From assembly GCF_000828475.1 (NCBI RefSeq), contig NZ_AP014648.1, forward strand, positions 1,736,001-1,800,000: a stretch of DNA of 64,000 nucleotides, in the 5' to 3' direction. This document shows positions 56,614-64,000 of the stretch, piece after piece. Both the position numbers and the translations under genes were made by a program. Source of the DNA: Methyloceanibacter caenitepidi (GTDB lineage Bacteria; Pseudomonadota; Alphaproteobacteria; Rhizobiales; Methyloligellaceae). The notes beneath the pieces were generated by a model. The model was not told where the DNA came from. It searched no databases and was given only the letters and a program-made list of their open reading frames with translations. Position 1 is the first letter of the stretch. Each line of letters begins with the position of its first letter.

Positions 56614-59091
56614 GTGGCTGAACTGATCTTTGCTCTTCTCGCGCTGGCGCTGTTTTTCGCGCTGGCGATGAACCGCGCTTCCTTCCGGACCTGGGCGATC
56701 GCCGCCGCGATCTACACGCTGGCGCTTCAGATCGCTTTTGGATTTCCCGTGTGGACCTTCGCGGGCTGGCTCGTGGCGGGCCTGCTCTATGCGGCGGGCC
56801 TGCCGAACATTAAGCGCACCTACATCACCACGCCCGTGTTTCGCGCCCTGAAGGGCGCAATGCCCTCGATTTCGGAGACTGAGCGGGAAGCGCTCGAAGC
56901 CGGTACGACCGGCTGGGACGCGGAACTCTTCAGCGGACGTCCTGACTTTGCGAAATTGCGCCGTGTGTCGCCGATCACCCTCACGGAGGAAGAACAGGCT
57001 TTCCTCGACGGTCCGACCGAAGAGCTGTGCCGCATGATCGACGATTGGCGTATCCGCCATGAGCTCCACGGCATTCCCGACGACATCTGGCAGTTCGTCC
57101 GCGACAAGGGCTTTCTCGGCATGCTCATTTCCAAGGAGCATGGCGGGCTGGGCTTCTCGGCGCAGGCGCAGTCGCTCGTGCTCGGCAAGATCTCGACCAA
57201 GAGCCCGGACGTTTGCATCATCGTGATGGTGCCCAATTCGCTGGGGCCCGGCGAACTGATCGAGAACTACGGCACGGCCCAGCAAAAGGCGCATTACCTG
57301 CCGCGGCTGGCCAAGGGCGCCGAGATTCCTTGCTTCGCGCTGACCGGTCCCTTCTCCGGCTCGGACGCGGCCTCCATGCGCGACGTGGGCATCGTGACCA
57401 AGGGGATGCATTCGGGCGTTGAGACGCTCGGCATCAAGCTCACTTGGGACAAGCGCTACATCACGCTTGCCCCCAACGCGACGCTGCTCGGTCTCGCCTT
57501 CCGGCTTTTGGATCCGGACAACCATCTGGGGCAGGGCGAGGAGGTGGGTATCACTTTGGCTCTGATTCCCACCGACCATCCCGGAGTCGAGACCGGCCGC
57601 CGCCATTTGCCGTCAGGAGCGGCCTTTCCGAACGGCCCCACGCGCGGCCGCGATGTCTTCATCCCGATGGACTGGATCATCGGCGGCCCCGACCGTGCGG
57701 GCCAGGGCTGGCGTATGCTGATGAGTTGTCTCGCGGCCGGGCGCGCCGTGTCCCTGCCGGCGACGGGCGCCGCCGCGGCCAAGGCCGTCGCCCGCCACAG
57801 CACGGCCTACGCGCGCGTGCGCAAGCAGTTCGGACTGCCCATCGGTTACATGGAGGGCGTTGAGGAGCCGCTCGCCCACATCGTCGAGAACGCCTATGGG
57901 CTGGAAGCCGCGCGCGCGGTCACGTGCTCCATGGTGTCCGCCGGGGAGAAGCCGGCCGTGATCTCCGCGCTCCTGAAATATCTCTCGACAGCGCGCATGC
58001 GGCAGAGCGTCAACGATGCGCTGGATATCCACGGCGGCCGGGGCATTTGCGATGGGCCATCGAATTATCTGCAGGCCGCCTATCAGATGGTGCCTGTAGG
58101 CATCACGGTGGAAGGCGCTAACATCCTGACGCGCTCGCTCATCGTGTTCGCCCAAGGCGCGCTCCGCAGCCACCCCTATCTGTTGCCCGAGATCGAGGCC
58201 CTGAGCGACGAGGACCGCGCACAAGGCATCGAGCGCTTCGAGACGGTGTTCGACGATCACCGCGCTTTTCTGCTGTCGAACGCCACCGGTGCGCTGTTCC
58301 ACAACGTGACCTTCGGCGTGTTCGCCGCTGCGCCGCTGGATGCAGGTGACATGAAGCACTGGTGGAAGCAGCTGTCCCGCGCGTCGCGGTCGTTCGCGCT
58401 CCTCGCCGATGCGACCGTCGCGCTGCTGGGCGGCGGACTGAAGACGAAGCAGAAGATCACCGGACGCATGGCCGACGCGCTGGCCGAGCTCTATCTGCTG
58501 TCGTCGATCCTCAAACGCTACCAGGACGATGGTCGCCAATGGGCGGACCGCAAGCTCGTGGATTATTGCGCGCAGAATTGCCTCGCGCGGTTCGACGCGG
58601 CCCTGCGTGGTGTTCTCGACAACTTCCCCATACGCTCGGCTGCCTGGATCATGGGGCCGCTCGTGTTGCCCTTCGGCGTGCGGCGCGGGGCCAGCGACAA
58701 GGATGGCAAGGCGCTCGTGCGTCAGGCGCTGGAGCCTGGGGCGTTCCGCGATCGTCTCACCCGGTACATTTATGTTCCGAATAATGCGGACGAGGCTCTG
58801 GGGCTTCTCGAAGCCGCATTCCAAAAGACCGTCGCCAACGAGGAGGCGGAGAAGAAGTTGGAGCGCGCAATCCGAAAGGGCGAGGTCCAACGCTTCCATG
58901 ACCGCGACTGGATCAAGCAGGCCGAGGACAAGGGCGTTCTTACGTCCGACGAAGCCCGCGAACTCGCCGACTTACGCGACCTGGTCGCCCGCGTGATCGC
59001 CGTCGACGACTTCGCGCCCGACGAGATCGCGCACAAACCCCAGCCGGGCGAGAGCGGCCCGGTCTCCAATCAGCACCTCGCCGCCGAGTAG
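56614..59091 (+). CDS. fadE: Acyl-CoA dehydrogenase FadE (with membrane N-terminus)
   Basis: 825 aa, GTG start with GGAGG 6 nt upstream. The N-terminus has about two membrane helices (2-20 and 23-65), then PNIKRTYITTPVFRALKGAMPSISETEREALEAGTTGWDAELFSGRPDF, the start of the long FadE family. The flavin-binding acyl-CoA dehydrogenase core follows (GFSAQAQSLVLGKISTKSPDV, CFALTGPFSGSDAASMRDVG, DIHGGRGICDGPSN), and a C-terminal DUF1974-type domain. It catalyses the first step of beta-oxidation. It is followed 10 bp later by the fadB-like gene and then a thiolase, a full oxidation operon. Confidence 0.94.
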   Translation: MAELIFALLALALFFALAMNRASFRTWAIAAAIYTLALQIAFGFPVWTFAGWLVAGLLYAAGLPNIKRTYITTPVFRALKGAMPSISETEREALEAGTTGWDAELFSGRPDFAKLRRVSPITLTEEEQAFLDGPTEELCRMIDDWRIRHELHGIPDDIWQFVRDKGFLGMLISKEHGGLGFSAQAQSLVLGKISTKSPDVCIIVMVPNSLGPGELIENYGTAQQKAHYLPRLAKGAEIPCFALTGPFSGSDAASMRDVGIVTKGMHSGVETLGIKLTWDKRYITLAPNATLLGLAFRLLDPDNHLGQGEEVGITLALIPTDHPGVETGRRHLPSGAAFPNGPTRGRDVFIPMDWIIGGPDRAGQGWRMLMSCLAAGRAVSLPATGAAAAKAVARHSTAYARVRKQFGLPIGYMEGVEEPLAHIVENAYGLEAARAVTCSMVSAGEKPAVISALLKYLSTARMRQSVNDALDIHGGRGICDGPSNYLQAAYQMVPVGITVEGANILTRSLIVFAQGALRSHPYLLPEIEALSDEDRAQGIERFETVFDDHRAFLLSNATGALFHNVTFGVFAAAPLDAGDMKHWWKQLSRASRSFALLADATVALLGGGLKTKQKITGRMADALAELYLLSSILKRYQDDGRQWADRKLVDYCAQNCLARFDAALRGVLDNFPIRSAAWIMGPLVLPFGVRRGASDKDGKALVRQALEPGAFRDRLTRYIYVPNNADEALGLLEAAFQKTVANEEAEKKLERAIRKGEVQRFHDRDWIKQAEDKGVLTSDEARELADLRDLVARVIAVDDFAPDEIAHKPQPGESGPVSNQHLAAE

Positions 59092-59101
59092 ACCTGCACC
59101 T

Positions 59102-61096
59102 ATGCCAATCACCATTCCCGACTTGAAAGACTGGACGTTCACGGTCGATTACGAGCGCATCGCCTGGGCGGTCGCGGACCGCGAGGGCGAGAGCATGAAC
59201 GCGCTGGGGCGCCGTCCAACCGAGGAGTTGGAGAAGATTGTCTCGGCAGTCGAGAGCGCCGAGGCCGGCGAGATCAAGGGCCTCGTGCTGATCAGCGCGA
59301 AGGACACGAGTTTCATCGCCGGCGCCGACATCAACGAGTTCGACGTCTACGACACCGAGGACAAGATCAAGGACGCGGTGACGCAGACGCTCGCGCTGTT
59401 CGACCGGATCGAAAATCTGCCCGTCCCGGTCGTTGCGGCCATCCACGGCTATTGCCTCGGCGGCGGACTGGAACTGGCGCTCGCCTGCCATTGGCGTATC
59501 GCGGACCGCGAGGAGGGGACGCGGCTCGGCTTCCCCGAAGTCAAGCTCGGCATTTTTCCCGGCCTCAATGGAACCGTGCGCGCCATTCGCTCGGCGGGAC
59601 CCCTCGACGGCATGACAGCCATGCTCACGGCCAAGATGCTGCGCCCCAGTGCGGCGCGCGCCATGGGGCTCGTCGATCAACTCGTGCCCACACGGCACAA
59701 TCTGCGTTGGGCCGCGCGCAAGGCCGTGCTCAAGAAGCTTCGTTCCAAGGGCGCGCCCTGGTGGAAGAAGCTGATGGCGAGACAGCCGGTGCGCGGGTTC
59801 CTCGCCAAGCAGATGCGCGAGAAGACGGCCGCGAAAGTGCGCGAGGACCATTACCCGGCCCCGTTCCGGCTGATCGATCTGTTCGAGACCTGCGGCGACG
59901 ATCCGAAAGCGATGCGGCTTGCCGAAACCGAGATGTTCGCGCCGCTGATGGTCAGCGACACGTCCCGCAATCTGCGGCGCTGTTTCAAGCTGTCCGAGAT
60001 GCTCAAGGCTGCGGCGCCCAAGGATGCGTTCAAGCCGCGCAAGGTGCACGTCATCGGCGCGGGCACCATGGGCGGGGACATCGCCGCCTGGTGCGTTGCT
60101 TGCGGCATGCAGGCCAGCCTCCAGGATCTCGACGAGGCGCAGATCGACAAGGCGCTGTCGCGGGCCAAGAAGCTGTTCAAGAAGCGCGTGCGTGGCAAGA
60201 CGGCCTTCGACTCCGCCGTTGCACGCTTGATCGCGGACCCGGAAGGCAAGCACATCAAACATGCCGATGTGATCATCGAGGCGGTCGCCGAGAAGCTCGA
60301 GGTGAAGCAAGGTCTGTTCGCAGATCTGGAGCGCAAGGCGAAGCCGGGCGCCGTGCTCGCGACGAACACATCGTCGTTGAAGCTTGAAGAGATCGCCGGG
60401 CCGTTGAAGGACCCCGGCCGTCTGGTCGGCATCCACTTCTTCAATCCGGTGGCCCAACTTCCGCTCGTCGAGGTCGTGCGCGGAGATGCCACGCGCGAGG
60501 ACGAGATCGGCAAGGCCTGCGCCTTCGTGACCGCGATCAACAAACTGCCGCTCATCGTCAAGAGCTGCCCGGGCTTCCTCGTGAACCGCGTGCTCGCGCC
60601 GTACATGATGGAAGCCGTCCGGCTCTATCAGGAAGGCCAGCCGCGCGAGAAGATCGATCAAGCCGCGCTGAAATTCGGCATGCCCATGGGCCCTATGGAA
60701 CTCATGGACATGGTCGGCCTCGATATCTGCAACAAGGTGGGCGAGGAACTGTCTCTCGCACCGGAAGGCGAGGGCTCGCAGGATAACGTGCTCGCCAACC
60801 TCGTCAAGCAAGGGAAGCTTGGTAAAAAGACCGGCCGCGGCTTCTACCAATGGGAAGACGGCAAGCCGAAACGCGAGCCGATGGATTTCTCGGATACGGA
60901 GCTCACACGCTTGGGCGAGAAGCTCATGGCGCCGCTTCTGGCCGAGGCGGCCCGTGCGGAAGCGGAGGGCGTGGTCGCCGACGCCGATCACGTGGACGCG
61001 GGCGTGATCTTCGGGACGGGCTTTGCGCCGTTCCGGGGCGGCCCGCTGCACTACGCCAAAACGAAGGATGCCGCCGCGGACAAGGAAGCGGCATGA
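59102..61096 (+). CDS. fadB: Fatty-acid oxidation multifunctional enzyme (enoyl-CoA hydratase / 3-hydroxyacyl-CoA dehydrogenase)
   Basis: 664 aa. The N-terminal crotonase half shows SFIAGADINEF (oxyanion hole), YCLGGGLELALAC and FPEVKLGIFPGLNG with the two conserved glutamates. The C-terminal half is a 3-hydroxyacyl-CoA dehydrogenase with the Rossmann fold VIGAGTMGGDIAAW, catalytic segment HFFNPVAQLPLVEVV and NRVLAPYMMEA. It carries out steps two and three of beta-oxidation. It is shorter than E. coli FadB (729 aa) and more like the FadJ-type proteins of alphaproteobacteria. The symbol follows position in the operon; fadJ is the alternative. Confidence 0.93.
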   Translation: MPITIPDLKDWTFTVDYERIAWAVADREGESMNALGRRPTEELEKIVSAVESAEAGEIKGLVLISAKDTSFIAGADINEFDVYDTEDKIKDAVTQTLALFDRIENLPVPVVAAIHGYCLGGGLELALACHWRIADREEGTRLGFPEVKLGIFPGLNGTVRAIRSAGPLDGMTAMLTAKMLRPSAARAMGLVDQLVPTRHNLRWAARKAVLKKLRSKGAPWWKKLMARQPVRGFLAKQMREKTAAKVREDHYPAPFRLIDLFETCGDDPKAMRLAETEMFAPLMVSDTSRNLRRCFKLSEMLKAAAPKDAFKPRKVHVIGAGTMGGDIAAWCVACGMQASLQDLDEAQIDKALSRAKKLFKKRVRGKTAFDSAVARLIADPEGKHIKHADVIIEAVAEKLEVKQGLFADLERKAKPGAVLATNTSSLKLEEIAGPLKDPGRLVGIHFFNPVAQLPLVEVVRGDATREDEIGKACAFVTAINKLPLIVKSCPGFLVNRVLAPYMMEAVRLYQEGQPREKIDQAALKFGMPMGPMELMDMVGLDICNKVGEELSLAPEGEGSQDNVLANLVKQGKLGKKTGRGFYQWEDGKPKREPMDFSDTELTRLGEKLMAPLLAEAARAEAEGVVADADHVDAGVIFGTGFAPFRGGPLHYAKTKDAAADKEAA

Positions 61097-61133
61097 CGCT
61101 CACAGGACCCGCCCGGTCCCGGAAGGAATGTGG

Positions 61134-62462
61134 ATGACGAATGCGAATTTACGTCGCGTTGCGGTGCTTGGCGGGGTCAGAACGCCGTTCTGCCGGTCGC
61201 ACACGGCGTATGCGGAACTTTCCAACCTCGACATGCTGACGACGGCCCTCGCGGGCCTCGCCGAGCGCTTCTCTCTTGAAGGGATGCATATCGACGAGGT
61301 GGTCGGCGGCGCGGTGGTCACGCACGCGAAGGATTGGAACTTGGCGCGCGAAGCCGTGATCGGCAGCCCCTTGGCTGCCACGACGCCCGGCATCACCATG
61401 ATGCAGGCCTGCGGCACGAGCCTTCAGGGAGCGCTGGGGATCGCGGCCAAGATCGCGTCGGGTCAGATCGACTGCGGCATCGCCATGGGCTCCGATACGA
61501 CGAGCGACGCCCCCATCGTGGTCCAGAAGAAACTCGCAAAGCGCCTCATCGAGGCCTCCCGGGCCAAGAGCTGGGGCAAACGCCTCGCCGCCTTCAAAGG
61601 CATGAGCCCGGCGGAACTCGCCCCCGTGCCGCCCGATACCCGCGAGCCGCGCACCGGCCTCGGCATGGGCGAACATTGCGAACTGATGGCCAAGGAGTGG
61701 GGCATTTCCCGCGCAGACCAGGATCTCCTTGCCTACGAGAGCCACAGGAAGGCTGCGGCAGCCTACGACGACGGGTTCATGGACGACCTCGTGGTGCCCT
61801 GCGCCGGCGTCTTCCGGGACAACAATATTCGCGAGGATATTTCACTCGAGAAGATGGCCGAGTTGAAGCCGGTGTTTGACAAGCAGAATGGGACGATTAC
61901 TGCCGCGAATTCGACACCGTTAACGGACGGAGCGGCCACGGTGCTGCTGGCGAGCGAAGAATGGGCGGATTCCAAGGGAATTCCGGTTCAGGCTTATTTA
62001 AGTTTGGGTCGTACTTCTGCCGTAGACTATGTCGAAGGTGAGGGGCTCTTGATGGCGCCGACCGTTGCTGTTAGCGATCTATTGCAGCAGGCAGGGTTGG
62101 CCCTTCAAGACTTTGACTATTACGAGGTGCACGAAGCGTTTGCTGCGCAGGTACTTGCGACCTTGAAGGCGTGGGAGTCCGAAGAGTATTGCCGGGTCCG
62201 GCTGGGGCGTGACACACCGCTCGGGCCGATCGACAGGTCGAAATTGAATATCGAGGGCTCGTCGATCGCGATCGGACATCCTTTTGCTGCCACGGGCGCC
62301 CGAATCCTGGCAGTTTTGGCCAAACTCCTTCATAATAGGGGTGGCAAAAGAGGTTTGATTTCAGTGTGTACCGCTGGCGGGATGGGTGTCGCCGCGATCC
62401 TTGAAGGGGTCGGAACATCCAACGCAGCGGATGCGGGTTTGAACGAGAGCGCCGAGCAATAG
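61134..62462 (+). CDS. fadI: Acetyl-CoA acyltransferase (3-ketoacyl-CoA thiolase, FadI type)
   Basis: 442 aa from the ATG at 61134 with GGAAGGA 6 nt upstream; a near ATG at 61128 is an alternative. Thiolase residues: Cys93 in QACGTSL (acyl-carrier nucleophile), GHPFAATGAR with the catalytic His, and CTAGGMG with the second Cys. The extended N-terminal half with GMGEHCELMAKEWGISRADQD fits FadI. It completes beta-oxidation. From about 61860 on, codons such as TTA, CTA, AGT, GTA and ACT become frequent, unlike the first half or the neighbours. Confidence 0.93.
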   Translation: MTNANLRRVAVLGGVRTPFCRSHTAYAELSNLDMLTTALAGLAERFSLEGMHIDEVVGGAVVTHAKDWNLAREAVIGSPLAATTPGITMMQACGTSLQGALGIAAKIASGQIDCGIAMGSDTTSDAPIVVQKKLAKRLIEASRAKSWGKRLAAFKGMSPAELAPVPPDTREPRTGLGMGEHCELMAKEWGISRADQDLLAYESHRKAAAAYDDGFMDDLVVPCAGVFRDNNIREDISLEKMAELKPVFDKQNGTITAANSTPLTDGAATVLLASEEWADSKGIPVQAYLSLGRTSAVDYVEGEGLLMAPTVAVSDLLQQAGLALQDFDYYEVHEAFAAQVLATLKAWESEEYCRVRLGRDTPLGPIDRSKLNIEGSSIAIGHPFAATGARILAVLAKLLHNRGGKRGLISVCTAGGMGVAAILEGVGTSNAADAGLNESAEQ

Positions 62463-62580
62463 GCGCTCCACCGCCGGATCGAGATCTGGGTCCAACGAGA
62501 CCCGTCGGGGGACAGGGAGTAATTGAGACACTGCCGAGGCGTGGGTGACGACCCGCGCCTGACCCATGACGGAGGTTCTT

Positions 62581-63693
62581 ATGCGGCATAAAGTTTTATC
62601 TGCGGTGATCGGCATGGCCATTGCGGCCGTGCTCGTTCCGGCCAGTGCCACGACCGCGCAGGCCGCCGATCCCACGGGCTATTGGCGTAAAGCCGACCAA
62701 GGCAAATACCCTGCGAAGATGCAGCTCTATTACTGCGGAGGGCGCTCGATCTGCGTGAAGATCGCCTGGCTGCAAAATCCCCGCGACAGCAAGGGACGCG
62801 AATTGCAGGACGTGCGTAACGTGAATCCCTCCTTACGCGGGCGCACCATCGAAGGCATGCACATCATCCGGGGCATGAAGCAGGTGAGTGCCAATCAGTG
62901 GAAGGGCACGGTCTACAACCCGGAAGACGGCAAGACCTATTCGGCGTCCGTCACGCTCGCATCGTCTTCGAAGATCGTTCTCAAAGGTTGCGTAGCAGCG
63001 TTCCTTTGCCGCGAGCAGGTGTGGCTGCGGACATCCGCGCCGCCACCGCGTGAAGAGGAGAAGCCCGAGGAGCCGCAGGTCGAGGCATCTGCAACACCCG
63101 CCGCGCAGCCTGCAGCCAAGCCGAGCGCTGCCCCCGCGGCGGCACCGGCAGCTGCAGCCGCCTCGGCGGCTTCAACCGGGCTGGCGATAGGCAATGTCGC
63201 GAACACGGAAGTGCAGACACCGGCGGCGACGCAGGGTGGGGCGCCCGGACTGAGCTACCTTAAGGGCGATAAAGCCAACCAGCACCCCGCGGGCTACACG
63301 GGAGAGAGCGTGTCGAGCATGTTCTCGATGGCGACGCCCGTCGCCCCCAGCGGCGCACCGACCGCGGCACGGCCGGCACCGGCCCCCAAGCCGGTGGCGC
63401 CCGCAGCGCCGGCCCAAGCTGCCGCCCAGCCTGAACGGGCACCCGCACCTGCACCTGCACCTGCATCGCGCCAAGCCTCCATTGAGCCAGAGCCGGCTCA
63501 GCCCGAGTCGGTTCAGTCCGAAGCCGCAGCACCGGACGCGGAGTCCGCTGCGCCCGAGGAGTCTGCCGAGTCTGCTGCGGACACGTTTGACCAGCGGCTG
63601 AGTTGGCGGGAACGGCGCCAGTTGCGCCGTCAAAAGCGCCTCAAGGAACTGCAGCAGCAGGGGCAGAACCTCATTCCCTGGATGCGCCAGTAA
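62581..63693 (+). CDS. DUF2147 domain protein, secreted, with long low-complexity tail
   Basis: 370 aa; ATG at 62581 with GGAGG 5-6 nt upstream. A signal peptide (about 1-28, cut near AQA-AD) is followed by a DUF2147 domain (DPTGYWRKADQGKYPAKMQLYYCGGRSICVKIAWLQNPRDSKGRELQD...GCVAAFLCREQVWLR), a lipocalin-like small fold with two disulfide-capable cysteine pairs. After that come about 200 residues rich in Ala, Pro and Glu, with a PAPAPAPA run, and a basic C-terminal helix (WRERRQLRRQKRLKELQQQ). The function of DUF2147 is not known. It ends just before the convergent acyl-CoA ligase gene. Confidence 0.8.
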   Translation: MRHKVLSAVIGMAIAAVLVPASATTAQAADPTGYWRKADQGKYPAKMQLYYCGGRSICVKIAWLQNPRDSKGRELQDVRNVNPSLRGRTIEGMHIIRGMKQVSANQWKGTVYNPEDGKTYSASVTLASSSKIVLKGCVAAFLCREQVWLRTSAPPPREEEKPEEPQVEASATPAAQPAAKPSAAPAAAPAAAAASAASTGLAIGNVANTEVQTPAATQGGAPGLSYLKGDKANQHPAGYTGESVSSMFSMATPVAPSGAPTAARPAPAPKPVAPAAPAQAAAQPERAPAPAPAPASRQASIEPEPAQPESVQSEAAAPDAESAAPEESAESAADTFDQRLSWRERRQLRRQKRLKELQQQGQNLIPWMRQ

Positions 63694-63762
63694 CCGGCGC
63701 AGCCTCTCGGTTCCGAGTTCGCACGGCACATCAGTCTGAGTGCGGAACGCGCGCGCGCGGGT

Positions 63763-64000
63763 CTAAGCGCTTGTCTCTGCGCGGAGCGCCTTCTTGGACA
63801 ACTTGCCAATCATCGTTTTTGGCAATTCGTCGCGGAACTCGATCGCCACGGGCAGTTCGAGCTTTGACAGTTTCGGCCGCAAGAACGTCATGAGGTCGAC
63901 TGCGGTCTCGGTGCGGCCGTCGTGCAGGCGCACGTAAGCCTTCGGGGCCTCTCCTCGATAAGAATCCGGAATACCGACGACGCAGCATTCGGCCACGGCA
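63763..64000 (-). CDS. Acyl-CoA synthetase (AMP-binding enzyme), C-terminal part only
   Basis: The reading frame is open to the window end, so only the last 79 codons are visible. They are the C-terminal domain of AMP-forming ligases: VAECCVVGIPDSYRGEAPKAYVRL, LEPVAIEFRDELPKTMIGKLSKKAL, with the A10 lysine in PKTMIGKLSKK that contacts the acyl-adenylate. FadD-like long-chain ligase is likely given the neighbouring fad genes, but other acyl-CoA synthetases share this end. Confidence 0.8.
   Translation of the reverse strand, partial: AVAECCVVGIPDSYRGEAPKAYVRLHDGRTETAVDLMTFLRPKLSKLELPVAIEFRDELPKTMIGKLSKKALRAETSA

Noticed and set aside
58940..61051. 703-codon open frame on the minus strand opposite fadB
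   Set aside because: It is the antisense shadow of a clear beta-oxidation gene in GC-rich DNA; no ribosome site and an Arg/His/Leu/Ala composition.
63740..63760. Alternating GC run
   Set aside because: Short and common in GC-rich genomes; no sign of function.

Overview
The window is GC-rich and reads as one chromosome segment of an alphaproteobacterium, most likely of the order Hyphomicrobiales (Rhizobiales). The evidence is a CckA hybrid histidine kinase, an F1-ATPase zeta inhibitor subunit (DUF1476), a single-cysteine DksA, a YcjX/TIGR01620 pair, the recA-alaS order, an alphaproteobacterial SOS box (GAAC-N7-GAAC) in front of recA, and a BolA/CGFS-glutaredoxin pair beside purL. I cannot name the genus from sequence alone. 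Nothing looks like a prophage, plasmid, CRISPR array or intact insertion sequence, and I found no tRNA or rRNA gene.

Layout. 1-4.3 kb: a class I methyltransferase cut by the window edge, a divergent ECF-like sigma/anti-sigma pair, a lipoprotein, a roughly 750-bp gene-free stretch rich in inverted repeats, and an unknown membrane-anchored protein. 4.3-10.5 kb: the YcjX/TIGR01620 operon, dksA, a VanX-type dipeptidase translationally coupled to an MFS transporter, and a small FliO-like protein. 10.6-17.2 kb: cckA, a sulfotransferase, an orphan GAF-histidine kinase and a TIGR03032 protein. 17.5-28.4 kb: three tandem large autotransporter-like proteins. 28.4-31.4 kb: a spinster-type MFS transporter, an HU-like protein and an AI-2E-family permease. 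31.7-41 kb: recA, alaS, a cyclic-nucleotide-domain K+ channel, icd, trmJ, a secreted unknown and rpsD. 41.1-49.9 kb: grx4-bolA, purL-purQ-purS-purC, the zeta subunit, an HpcH/HpaI aldolase, an SH3 protein, purB and a membrane protein. 50-56 kb: a complete branched-chain amino-acid ABC transporter (livK, F, G, M, H) with an extra small membrane protein. 56-64 kb: a CDGSH iron-sulfur protein, a beta-oxidation operon (fadE-fadB-thiolase), a DUF2147 protein and the 3' end of an acyl-CoA ligase.

Most of the window is housekeeping: purine synthesis, SOS repair, translation, amino-acid uptake and fatty-acid oxidation. The accessory highlights are the autotransporter array, whose beta-barrels are nearly identical while the passengers diverge and carry internal duplications with exact 381-bp and 609-bp offsets; the structured gene-free region at 2.6-3.1 kb, which ends in a minus-strand terminator; and a K+ channel whose cyclic-nucleotide pocket lacks the usual phosphate-binding arginine. 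None of these proves an undescribed system. The array and the structured region are the best places to look.
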